DNA of 10,932 bases from Burkholderiales bacterium (GTDB lineage: Bacteria; Pseudomonadota; Gammaproteobacteria; Burkholderiales; SG8-39). The notes beneath the pieces were generated by a model. It worked only from the letters and a program-made list of their open reading frames with translations. It was not told where the DNA came from and made no database searches. The position numbers and the translations under genes were made by a program. Shown piece by piece: positions 1-5,806 of this stretch (position 1 is the first letter of the stretch; each line of letters starts with the position of its first letter). Location of the stretch: the NCBI GenBank assembly GCA_025929745.1, contig JAICPQ010000068.1:1-10932 (forward strand). Reading direction: 5' to 3'.

Positions 1-366
1 CGCGACGCTATAGCGCGCGCCCAGCAGGCGTGCGAGCCAGGCGCCGCGCGGGTGCTCGGACAGATGCACCAGAAGGTCGTACGCGCGCGCCCGCAATGAG
101 GACAAGAGGCGCTTCTCGCAGGCGAGGCGCGTCAGCGCACCCTCGCCGCGCCACCTGCGTCCGACCAGGTGGAGCTGCGCGAGGGCCGGGTGACCTTCTA
201 GCATCGGCGCGGTGTCGTCGTAGACCAGCGCATCGACCTCCAGCTTCGGTGCTCGCGCCTTGAGCAGAGACAGAACCGGCGCTGCGAGCAGCACGTCGCC
301 GTGGTGCCGCAGCTTGACGACCAGCGCGCGCCCGCATTCCCCCAGCGGGACGGCATCCCTCACCAT
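1..366 (-). CDS. Glycosyltransferase family 9 (LPS heptosyltransferase-like), N-terminal part, cut by window edge
   Basis: The reading frame stays open from the ATG at 366 down to base 1 (122 codons, no stop), so only the N-terminal third or so of the protein is present. The residues around 14-31 read ALVVKLRHHGDVLLAAPV, the characteristic start of GT9/heptosyltransferases (RfaQ/WaaQ-like), with the KLRHHGDV signature at about residues 18-25. Further family-like stretches are DALVYDDTAPMLEGHP and YDLLVHLSEHPRGAWLARLLGA. GT9 enzymes transfer heptose or related sugars from a nucleotide-activated donor onto the lipopolysaccharide core at the cytoplasmic face of the inner membrane. The start lies 19 bases after the stop of the TonB-dependent receptor on the same strand, with no room for a terminator, so co-transcription is likely. 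No good ribosome binding site precedes the ATG; a GTG directly follows it at 363. Family membership is well supported. The exact sugar and acceptor, and therefore a waaQ name, cannot be judged from this fragment. Confidence 0.85.
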   Translation of the reverse strand, partial: MVRDAVPLGECGRALVVKLRHHGDVLLAAPVLSLLKARAPKLEVDALVYDDTAPMLEGHPALAQLHLVGRRWRGEGALTRLACEKRLLSSLRARAYDLLVHLSEHPRGAWLARLLGARYSVA

Positions 367-385
367 GGCGCCAGTTTACTAGGCT

Positions 386-2404
386 CTACAGCCTGAGCTC
401 CGCAATGAATCCGAACGAGCGCTCCGGCAGCGGGTACACCGAATAGCGATCGGGCGTAAAAGCGCTGCGCACCGCGTAGTCGTAGTAGTTCTCGTTAAGC
501 AGATTGTTGAGCGTGGCCGCGAGCCGGCCCCAGCGATAGGTCTGAGTGAGCTTTACGTCCACCACGTAGTACGCCGGGATGCGGTGCCCGAGCGTGTTCG
601 GCTCGTCGTTGTCCAGCACCTGCTCACTCACCGCGGTTAACGCGCCGGACAACCGCGTGCGCGGTGCGACATCCCACGCCGCGGCCAGATTCAGCTTGTG
701 CCGCGGCACGAGCGGCACCGTCTTGCCGCCGATGGGAATGTTGGTGCCGATGGCGAAAGGCGAGCCCTGCAGCGTCCCTTCCAGGAACTTAGCGTCGGTG
801 TACGCATAAGCGGCTTTGAACCCTCCCCAACGAGCTTCCAGCTCCGCACCCTGCCGGCGCGACGGCGGCAGGTTGGTGTTGCCGACGCCCGTCGTGAACG
901 GGTCGAGATGGATCTCGTCGAAGACGTCCACGCGAAAAAGCGTAGCGCGCGCAGCGCGCGATCCAGCGCGCCACTCGGCGCCGGCCTCGTGAGTGCGCGC
1001 GCTCTGCGGCCGCAGGATCTGAAACTGTGGCGCGAAGTTGAGGTCGCTCTCGTAGATCTCCTCGGCGTTCACGAAGCGGAAGGCGCGCCCGGCGCGCGCG
1101 AACGCCGCCCACCGCGGCGTGAAGACGTGCCGCACGCCGAGCTCCCACGCGTGCTCTCGCTGAGTTTCGCTCACCGCCGGCGCGGCGCTGCAGAAAGAGC
1201 AGCCGGGCGCGCTAGGGTCGACCACGTCCTGCCCGGAATATTTGGCGCGCTCCTCACGCCAGCCGGCGCTCACAACCGTCACCGGCGTGAGCTCAATGGT
1301 GTCAAGCAGGTAAAAGCCGGTCGTGTCCTGGTCGATCGACACCTGGTTCGTGGGCCGCACCAGATTTTCCGGCCGGTCGGTACGCTGCGAGCGGTATTGC
1401 CAGCGATGAAGGTCGACGCCGACCACAACGGTATGGTCGCGCCACGGCACCTTGAGGCGCGGCGTGAGCGAGCGCAGTTCGAGGTCGTCGGCGCGATACG
1501 TCGGGAAACCACCCTGATCGAAGTACGAACGCTGATCCTTATCGCGCGTGTCGGCGCCGATCGAGAACTCCGCGACGCCGAAGCGCTGCAAGAACGAGAC
1601 GCGCGCGCGGTTGCCGTCGCGGCTCGCGTAGTCAAGAGGAGTCGACGCGCCGCGGCGGTCGGTCGAGTACTCGTCCAGGCCGATCGAGGGCTGTACGAAG
1701 CGCCCGCCGGGCAGGCGGATGTCTTGACGATCGGCGCCGAAGCGAAGGTCGAGCGCTCCGTCGCCCAGGGCCCAGCGCAAACTGAGCGTGGCGTTCTCCT
1801 GCTCGTTGCGGTTGTTCTCGCGGTAGCCGTCGGAGCGGAAGGCGTGAAGCGAGGCGTTCGCGCCGACGCTGCCCACACCGTAAGCGCCGTAGACCTGGCC
1901 CTCGCGCGTCTCGTAGCTCGCCACGCGGCCCATGATTTCAAAGCTCTTTCCCGGGGCGAGCGGCGAGCGCGTCACGATGTTGACGATGCCGGCCACCGCC
2001 CCGTCGCCGTAAAGCACGCCGCCTGCGCCGCGCACGATCTCGACGCGCTCAATGGATGCAAGCGGAATCGCCGCCCACTGCACGCCGGAGAGATCGAAAT
2101 CGTTCAGCCGGCGCCCGTCGAGCAGGACGAGCGTGTTCTGCGCCCCCGTGACGCCGAAGCCGCGCAGATCGAGGGAGGTGTAGGCGGCGTTGTTGCCGTA
2201 GAAATCCTTCGCCGTGAAGCCGACCTCGCCCGAGATGAGCTCCGGCAGCGTGCGAGCTGCGCTCCTTTCGATGTCTTCCTGCGTGATGACGGTGATGCTG
2301 GCCGGCATCCGGCGGATTTCCTCGGGAAAGCGCGGCGCGGTGATGAGCACGTCCTGGGCGAAGCAAGTGGAGCAAACGGCGAGAGCTGCAGCGGCGAGGC
2401 GCAT
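386..2404 (-). CDS. btuB: TonB-dependent outer-membrane cobalamin receptor (BtuB-type)
   Basis: An outer-membrane gated channel expected to bind corrinoids outside the cell and import them using TonB energy. The protein has 672 residues. Residues 1-16 are a short signal peptide ending CFA, followed by a TonB box (DVLITAPRF, about 18-26) very like that of BtuB. A plug domain spans roughly 30-145 (PASITVITQEDI, LDLRGFGVTG, VLLDGRRLN, ERVEIVRGAGGVLYGDGAVAGIVNIVTR), and the rest is beta-barrel ending in NLLNENYYDYAV and a final strand. The ATG at 2404 is chosen because it begins the signal peptide and has a strong GGGAGGG ribosome binding site 4 bases upstream. The longer frame up to 2482 starts inside the riboswitch and is rejected. 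The B12 riboswitch directly upstream and btuF divergently beside it support cobalamin as substrate. Oddities: C402 and C405 form a CxxC in a probable surface loop, and the protein ends in Leu rather than the usual aromatic residue. Confidence 0.9.
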   Translation of the reverse strand: MRLAAAALAVCSTCFAQDVLITAPRFPEEIRRMPASITVITQEDIERSAARTLPELISGEVGFTAKDFYGNNAAYTSLDLRGFGVTGAQNTLVLLDGRRLNDFDLSGVQWAAIPLASIERVEIVRGAGGVLYGDGAVAGIVNIVTRSPLAPGKSFEIMGRVASYETREGQVYGAYGVGSVGANASLHAFRSDGYRENNRNEQENATLSLRWALGDGALDLRFGADRQDIRLPGGRFVQPSIGLDEYSTDRRGASTPLDYASRDGNRARVSFLQRFGVAEFSIGADTRDKDQRSYFDQGGFPTYRADDLELRSLTPRLKVPWRDHTVVVGVDLHRWQYRSQRTDRPENLVRPTNQVSIDQDTTGFYLLDTIELTPVTVVSAGWREERAKYSGQDVVDPSAPGCSFCSAAPAVSETQREHAWELGVRHVFTPRWAAFARAGRAFRFVNAEEIYESDLNFAPQFQILRPQSARTHEAGAEWRAGSRAARATLFRVDVFDEIHLDPFTTGVGNTNLPPSRRQGAELEARWGGFKAAYAYTDAKFLEGTLQGSPFAIGTNIPIGGKTVPLVPRHKLNLAAAWDVAPRTRLSGALTAVSEQVLDNDEPNTLGHRIPAYYVVDVKLTQTYRWGRLAATLNNLLNENYYDYAVRSAFTPDRYSVYPLPERSFGFIAELRL

Positions 2405-2415
2405 TGAACCCTCCC

Positions 2416-2433
2416 GGCGCCTTCCCCGACGCC
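2416..2433 (-). promoter_or_regulatory. Hairpin next to the btuB ribosome binding site (probable riboswitch expression platform)
   Basis: On the minus strand GGCGTC, a GGGGAA loop and GGCGCC form a six-base-pair stem (one G-U pair) that directly abuts the GGGAGGG ribosome binding site at 2415-2409. It sits between the B12 box of the aptamer and the start codon. There is no run of U after it, which argues for control of translation initiation rather than a transcription terminator. In this riboswitch class a loop downstream of the aptamer commonly pairs with an aptamer loop when cobalamin is bound. The G-rich loop here could do that, but the pairing partner is inference. Confidence 0.5.
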
Positions 2434-2453
2434 TGATATGGTTGATGGGCGCT

Positions 2454-2589
2454 CCAGGCCGGTCTCCGGACTCGCGAGGCATGATCGCTCCGCCTTCCCG
2501 TGCTGGGCACAGTGGCTACTCCGAAGCGTCTCTCTCGCTTACCGTTGCGGGGGCAGTAGCGGCTTCTCACCGCTTTCCCGAGCACCTGG
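2454..2589 (-). ncRNA. Cobalamin (B12) riboswitch controlling the TonB-dependent receptor
   Basis: The minus strand carries the conserved elements of the AdoCbl-type riboswitch in the right order. A closing stem CCAGG (2589-2585) pairs with CCTGG (2458-2454). Then follow GGGAAAGCGGTGAGAAGCC, the highly conserved CTGCCCCCGCAACGGTAA block (2556-2539), GCCACTG (2516-2510), GGGAAGGCG, and the B12 box AGTCCGGAGACCGGCC (ending at 2457). The start codon of btuB lies 50 bases beyond the aptamer, with a hairpin next to its ribosome binding site. By family knowledge, bound adenosylcobalamin shuts off expression, so the receptor would be made when B12 is scarce. The btuF frame is divergent and is not in this leader RNA. 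The element is complete and I see no lost core motif. Confidence 0.95.
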
Positions 2590-2599
2590 CAGCGGTGGA

Positions 2600-2606
2600 T
2601 ATCATA
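2600..2606. promoter_or_regulatory. Symmetric -10 element, possible bidirectional promoter for btuF and the riboswitch/btuB RNA
   Basis: The heptamer reads TATCATA on the plus strand and TATGATA on the minus strand, so each strand offers a -10 hexamer with 5 of 6 consensus bases (TATCAT and TATGAT). Counting seven bases downstream predicts a minus-strand start near 2594, five bases before the riboswitch closing stem, and a plus-strand start near 2612, exactly at the btuF ATG. The two starts would be 18 bases apart, the geometry described for bidirectional promoters that share a -10 element. Neither strand has a convincing -35 hexamer. This is inference from spacing and motif only. Confidence 0.4.
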
Positions 2607-2611
2607 GGCCG

Positions 2612-3442
2612 ATGCGCTGGCTCGCGCTTCTTGTCGTATGCGCCGCGGCGCACGCCGAAGTCGGCGTGGTCGACGACTATGGCAATAGCGTGCGCCTGCC
2701 GACCCCGGCGCGGCGCATCGTCTCTCTGGCGCCGCATCTCACGGAGCTCGTCCATGCCGCTGGCGGCGGCGCCAGCCTGGTCGGGGCCGTGGACTACAGC
2801 GACTACCCGCCGGCCGCGCGCAATCTGCCGCGCGTCGGCAGCGACGCGCACATCAACATCGAAGCGGTGCTGGCGCTCAAACCGGATCTGATCGTTGCCT
2901 GGCCCAATGCCGGCAGCGTGCGCGCTATCGATAGCCTCGCGAAGCTCGGCCTGCCGGTGTTCCGTTCCGAGCCACGCGAATTGGACGACATCGCGACCAC
3001 GATCGAACGCCTCGGTGTCCTTACGGGTTCTGTCCGCGAAGCAGGGCGCGAGGCGCGCGCGTTTCGCGCGCGGCTCGCGACGCTCGAAAAACGCTACGCG
3101 GCGCAGCCGAGGCTCCGCGTTTTCTACCAAGTATGGGATCGACCGCTCGTCACGGTGAACGGTGCGCACGTCATCAGCAAGGTGATCGCGCTTTGCGGCG
3201 GCGAGAACGTGTTCGCGCATCTACCGCTGATCGCACCTGAAGTGGATGCCGAAGCCGTACTGCGCGCGAAGCCCGATGTCGTTGTCACGAGCACGTCTGG
3301 AGCGAAGCCACCGGTCTGGATTCGCGACGCGCGCTTCGCGGCAGTACCTGCGGACCTCATCCAGCGGCATACGCCGCGGCTCCTGGACGGCGCCGAGCAG
3401 GTCTGCCGCATCCTGGAACGGGTCCGTGCGGCTAGGTCATGA
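2612..3442 (+). CDS. btuF: Periplasmic cobalamin-binding protein BtuF of a B12 ABC importer
   Basis: Captures cobalamin delivered through the outer-membrane receptor and hands it to the BtuCD permease. It has 276 residues: a short signal peptide (1-15, MRWLALLVVCAAAHA), then a single class III periplasmic-binding domain. Stretches that match BtuF closely are IVSLAPHLTELVHAAG, GAVDYSDYPP, NIEAVLALKPDLIVAW and ALCGGENVF. Cys195 and Cys265 sit at the places of the disulfide-forming pair of E. coli BtuF (CGGEN motif and QxCxIL near the C-terminus). The ATG at 2612 is chosen because the signal peptide begins there. The frame continues upstream to 2438, but that part is antisense to the riboswitch. 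There is no real ribosome binding site before the ATG, and the proposed plus-strand promoter would start transcription at the ATG itself, so it may be leaderless. btuC and btuD are not adjacent. Length matches the family. Confidence 0.92.
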   Translation: MRWLALLVVCAAAHAEVGVVDDYGNSVRLPTPARRIVSLAPHLTELVHAAGGGASLVGAVDYSDYPPAARNLPRVGSDAHINIEAVLALKPDLIVAWPNAGSVRAIDSLAKLGLPVFRSEPRELDDIATTIERLGVLTGSVREAGREARAFRARLATLEKRYAAQPRLRVFYQVWDRPLVTVNGAHVISKVIALCGGENVFAHLPLIAPEVDAEAVLRAKPDVVVTSTSGAKPPVWIRDARFAAVPADLIQRHTPRLLDGAEQVCRILERVRAARS

Positions 3443-3469
3443 AGTACATGCAGAACACCGTCTTAATAG

Positions 3470-3498
3470 TTGACGCGGCTTGATTTTTGCAACATAGT
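3470..3498 (+). promoter_or_regulatory. Sigma70-like promoter upstream of the TIGR02449/zapA genes
   Basis: TTGACG (3470-3475, five of six consensus bases) is followed after exactly 17 bases by CATAGT (3493-3498, four of six). It is the only clear promoter-like pair in the short gap after btuF. Transcription would start near 3505, which places the TTG at 3487 outside the RNA and makes a GTG at 3508 almost leaderless. It would serve the coiled-coil protein, zapA and possibly genes beyond. Confidence 0.55.
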
Positions 3499-3507
3499 GA
3501 CGGGCGC

Positions 3508-3699
3508 GTGGAGAGCGACTTCAATTCGCTGGAGGCCAAGGTGGCGCAGTTCGTGACAATCTGCGACCGCTTGCGCGCCGAGAACATCGAGCTGCGCCAG
3601 CAGTTGGCCGCCGCGCGCAACGATGCCAAGCGGCTGCACGACAAGATCGACGGCGCCAAGGCTCGCCTCGAAGGCCTGCTTTCGCGGCTGCCCGGGTGA
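3508..3699 (+). CDS. Small coiled-coil protein of the TIGR02449 family (ZapB-like)
   Basis: A 63-residue, almost entirely helical protein, rich in Glu, Arg, Leu and Ala, with heptad-like spacing (LEAKVAQF, LRAENIELRQQLAAAR, LHDKIDGAKARLEGLL). This pattern and the position directly before zapA match the TIGR02449 family, which resembles the division factor ZapB. A role in Z-ring or division-apparatus organisation is inferred from that neighbourhood, not shown by any catalytic motif. The start is uncertain. TTG at 3487 lies inside the predicted promoter. GTG at 3508 keeps the whole N-terminal helix seen in relatives and is used here. GTG at 3541 has by far the best ribosome binding site (GGAGG, 5 bases before it) but would shorten the helix to 52 residues. 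The stop overlaps a possible zapA GTG codon (GTGA). Confidence 0.75.
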   Translation: MESDFNSLEAKVAQFVTICDRLRAENIELRQQLAAARNDAKRLHDKIDGAKARLEGLLSRLPG

Positions 3700-3710
3700 A
3701 GCCGCTCCGC

Positions 3711-4019
3711 ATGGCCGAACCCAAGACCGTCGAAGTGACGCTCCTCGGCCGCAGCTATCGCGTGGCGTGCGAAGACCATGAACGCGATGCCCTCATGGAG
3801 GCGGTCGTCTATCTCGACGCCAAGATGAGCGAGATCCGCAAAGCCGGCAAAGTGATGGGCGCCGAACGCATCGCCGTGATGGCGGCGCTGAACGTGGCGC
3901 ATGAATTGCTTACGCTCAAGCTCGGCGCCGGTTTTGACCTCGGCCAGGCGAAGCGTCGTCTGCACGCGCTCGAGTCGCAGATCGATGCGGCGATTGCAAA
4001 GCAGGACAAGTTGTTCTAA
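3711..4019 (+). CDS. zapA: Cell division protein ZapA
   Basis: A cytosolic FtsZ-binding protein that bundles FtsZ filaments at midcell. It has 102 residues, the usual size. The N-terminal beta-rich part reads KTVEVTLLGRSYRVAC and is followed by the family's HERDALMEAVVYLDAKMSEI and ERIAVMAALNVAHELL, ending in a C-terminal coiled coil (about residues 70-100) that makes the tetramer. The ATG at 3711 is chosen because relatives begin just before the KTVEVTLLG stretch. A GTG at 3696 overlapping the upstream stop would add five residues (MKPLR). Neither has a strong ribosome binding site, so translation is probably coupled to the upstream coiled-coil gene 11 bases away. The 6S RNA promoter appears to overlap its stop codon. 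The zapA-6S RNA arrangement is conserved in beta- and gammaproteobacteria. Confidence 0.93.
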   Translation: MAEPKTVEVTLLGRSYRVACEDHERDALMEAVVYLDAKMSEIRKAGKVMGAERIAVMAALNVAHELLTLKLGAGFDLGQAKRRLHALESQIDAAIAKQDKLF

Positions 4020-4022
4020 AAA
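3994..4022 (+). promoter_or_regulatory. Possible 6S RNA promoter across the end of zapA
   Basis: TTGCAA (3994-3999, four of six) and TAAAAA (4017-4022, four of six) are separated by 17 bases, the -10 overlapping the zapA stop codon. The predicted start near 4029 coincides with the first base of the outermost 6S RNA stem (GGTTCCC). The hexamers are weak on their own; agreement with the RNA end is the main support. The 6S RNA could instead be processed from a zapA read-through transcript. Confidence 0.4.
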
Positions 4023-4027
4023 AGCCT

Positions 4028-4219
4028 TGGTTCCCTGCGGTGTGCGACAGGGCCCAATTTTTCCGAACCGATAGCTTCCTTAGGTTGCGGACTTAGCGTC
4101 ACTGTTGTGATCGTCCCTTGCGCTCGCGCGTATGCGGACGAACCTGATGTGACCGGAAAGCGACCACCCTGTTTAGCCAGGGTTCGGGAGCCGGGCCCAC
4201 CGCCACAGGCGGGGAACTC
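4028..4219 (+). ncRNA. ssrS: 6S RNA
   Basis: 6S RNA binds sigma70-RNA polymerase by mimicking an open promoter and lowers transcription in stationary phase. The sequence folds as expected, with paired arms nested in order. GTTCCC (4030-4035) pairs with GGGAAC (4212-4217), GCGGTG (4037-4042) with CACCGC (4198-4203), and GGGCCC (4050-4055) with GGGCCC (4193-4198, sharing one base with the previous arm). CCGAACC (4063-4069) pairs with GGTTCGG (4181-4187). Beyond an open central bubble, AGGTT (4082-4086) pairs with AACCT (4141-4145). A small hairpin CCTG/CAGG (4168-4171 with 4178-4181) lies in the 3' side of the bubble, as in known 6S RNAs. The CTGCGGTGT and GGGCCCACCGCC ends resemble betaproteobacterial 6S RNAs as I remember them. 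The position directly after zapA is the classical one. The exact ends are estimates; the 3' end lies about 11 bases before the EVE start codon. Confidence 0.88.
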
Positions 4220-4230
4220 TTCCTTCAACA

Positions 4231-4686
4231 ATGAAATACTGGCTCATGAAATCCGAGCCCGACGAGTGCTCGATCGACGACGTGCTCTCGGCGCCGGGGC
4301 GCATCACGCCGTGGAGCGGCGTGCGCAACTATCAGGCGCGCAATTTCATGCGCGATCAGATGAAGGTCGGCGATGGCGTGCTCTTCTATCACTCGAGCTG
4401 CGAGCAGCCCGGCATCGCGGGCATCGCCGAAGTGGCCTCGGCGCCATACCCCGACAAGTCGCAGTTCGACCGCAGGAGCCCCTATTACGACGCCAGCTCC
4501 AGCAAAGACAACCCGCGATGGGTGAACGTTGACGTGCGCGCCCTGCGCAAGACACGCCTTGTTTCGCTTTCGGAGCTGCGCAAGCACAAGGCGCTCGGCG
4601 GCATGCGCCTGCTGAAACCGGGCAACCGTCTGTCGATCACGCCGGTGACGGAGAGCGAGTGGAAGTACATCGCAAGGCTCGTCTGA
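4231..4686 (+). CDS. EVE domain-containing protein
   Basis: A 151-residue cytosolic protein that is one complete EVE domain. It begins MKYWLMKSEPDECSIDDV and continues with WSGVRNYQARNFMRD, the MKVGDGVLFYHSS strand-turn, GIAGIAEV, and a tail ending LSITPVTESEWKYI, all typical of the EVE/thymocyte nuclear protein 1 family. EVE domains belong to the PUA/YTH-like fold and are thought to recognise modified bases in nucleic acid; the ligand of this subgroup is not evident here. The ATG at 4231 gives the canonical N-terminus. There is no proper ribosome binding site; the only purine-rich stretch (GGGGAA, 4211-4216) is too far away and lies in the 6S RNA arm. Its end overlaps hemE by 28 bases. Placement straight after 6S RNA suggests shared transcription, and a link to RNA metabolism is speculation. 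Confidence 0.9.
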   Translation: MKYWLMKSEPDECSIDDVLSAPGRITPWSGVRNYQARNFMRDQMKVGDGVLFYHSSCEQPGIAGIAEVASAPYPDKSQFDRRSPYYDASSSKDNPRWVNVDVRALRKTRLVSLSELRKHKALGGMRLLKPGNRLSITPVTESEWKYIARLV

Positions 4687-5720
4687 AGAACGACGTCCTG
4701 CTGAGAGCGTTGGCGTGCAAGCCGACGCCTTATACCCCGATCTGGCTCATGCGCCAGGCGGGCCGCTACCTGCCGGAATACAACGCCACGCGCGCGAAGG
4801 CCGGTAGCTTCCTTAAGCTCGCGAAAACGCCCGCCCTCGCCGCCGAAGTGACGTTGCAGCCGCTCGAGCGCTTTCCGCTCGACGCGGCGATCGTGTTCTC
4901 CGACATTCTCACCATCCCCGACGCCATGGGCCTCGGCCTTTTTTTCGCGGAGGGCGAGGGGCCGCGCTTCGAGCGCCCCCTGCGCGACGAGGCGGCGATC
5001 CGCAAGCTCGCGGCCCCCGATCCGAATGCGGAGCTCCGCTACGTAATGGATGCGATCCGCGAGAGCCGCAACGGCATTGCGGGACGCGTTCCCCTGATCG
5101 GATTCTCGGGGAGTCCGTTCACGCTTGCCTGCTACATGGTCGAAGGTTCCGGTAGTGACGACTGGCGCAATCTGAAATCGATGCGCTACGTGCGGCCGGA
5201 GTTGCTGCATCGCATTCTTGAGGTAAACGCAAAAGCCGTCGCCGATTACCTCAACGCGCAGATCGCTGCCGGCGCTGATGCGGTGATGTTGTTCGACACG
5301 TGGGGCGGCATCCTCGCGCACGACGATTACGAAGCGTTTTCCCTGCGCTATTCGCGTCAGGTTTTGGAAAACGTGCCCGGCGCGCCGACTATCCTCTTCA
5401 CCAAAGGCGGAAGCCCATGGCTCGCAGCGATGATGAACAGTGGATGTAACGCGATCGGACTTGACTGGACCGCCGATGCGCGCGCCGCGCGCAACATGGC
5501 AGCGGGGCGCGTTGCCCTGCAGGGCCACTTGGATCCGGCCGCGCTTTTCGCACCGCCCGAGCGCGTGCGCGAAGCCGCGCGCAAGGTAATCGACAGCTTC
5601 GGTGTAGAGCCGGGCCACGTCTTCAATCTCGGCCATGGCTTGCAACCGAAAACACCGGTGGAATCCGTGGCCGCCCTTGTAGACGAAGTGCGCGCTTACA
5701 GCCGAGCCCTGAAGCTCTGA
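4659..5720 (+). CDS. hemE: Uroporphyrinogen decarboxylase
   Basis: Removes the four acetate carboxyls of uroporphyrinogen III to give coproporphyrinogen III, the step that commits the shared tetrapyrrole precursor to heme rather than siroheme or cobalamin. A cytosolic TIM barrel of 353 residues, like the 354 of E. coli. The signature MRQAGRYLPEY (31-41) contains substrate-binding Arg32 and Arg36. Asp82 in FSDILTIPDAMG is the catalytic aspartate. GFSGSPFTLACYMVEG, DTWGGILA, LFTKGG, GLDWT, VALQGHLDP and the late GHVFNLGHG with its conserved His are all present. The GTG at 4659 is favoured: it supplies the N-terminus needed before LKNDVLLRAL and has GGAG five bases upstream. It overlaps the EVE gene by 28 bases in another frame, implying translational coupling. 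No in-frame ATG lies near enough. No terminator is visible after the stop. Confidence 0.95.
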   Translation: MEVHRKARLKNDVLLRALACKPTPYTPIWLMRQAGRYLPEYNATRAKAGSFLKLAKTPALAAEVTLQPLERFPLDAAIVFSDILTIPDAMGLGLFFAEGEGPRFERPLRDEAAIRKLAAPDPNAELRYVMDAIRESRNGIAGRVPLIGFSGSPFTLACYMVEGSGSDDWRNLKSMRYVRPELLHRILEVNAKAVADYLNAQIAAGADAVMLFDTWGGILAHDDYEAFSLRYSRQVLENVPGAPTILFTKGGSPWLAAMMNSGCNAIGLDWTADARAARNMAAGRVALQGHLDPAALFAPPERVREAARKVIDSFGVEPGHVFNLGHGLQPKTPVESVAALVDEVRAYSRALKL

Positions 5721-5779
5721 CTTATGCACATTGACGCCGCGCAGCAACGCCTCGCCTAGGTGCGGAACATTCTCCGGGC

Positions 5780-5806
5780 AAGCGTACCGTAAGCGGTTGA
5801 AGCGTA
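5780..5806 (+). repeat. Two AAGCGTA direct repeats, 20 bases apart, between hemE and priA
   Basis: AAGCGTA occurs at 5780-5786 and 5800-5806, a 20-base step, about two helical turns. A related palindrome AAGCGCTT lies at 5880-5887, touching the first DnaA-like box. Such spacing could fit a dimeric regulator, but the motifs are short and the region is GC-rich, so chance is possible. I see no intrinsic terminator, tRNA or convincing gene in 5721-5885. Confidence 0.25.

Noticed and set aside
2372..2404. Lipobox in the BtuB signal peptide (LAVC or the later Cys)
   Set aside because: Val precedes the Cys where Gly, Ala or Ser is needed, and an outer-membrane barrel of this class uses a normal signal peptide.
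698..2407. Long 569-codon open frame on the plus strand
   Set aside because: It is antisense to btuB, whose frame has signal peptide, plug and barrel motifs. The plus-strand product is Arg/Val/Glu-rich with no recognisable domain, a usual artefact of high GC.
2049..2585. 178-codon minus-strand frame starting in the riboswitch
   Set aside because: It reads the aptamer and the first part of btuB in the wrong frame; the RNA motifs and the BtuB frame explain the sequence.
4107..4532. Plus-strand frame starting in the 6S RNA region
   Set aside because: It runs through the 6S RNA and then an alternate frame of the EVE gene, giving an Arg-rich product without family features.
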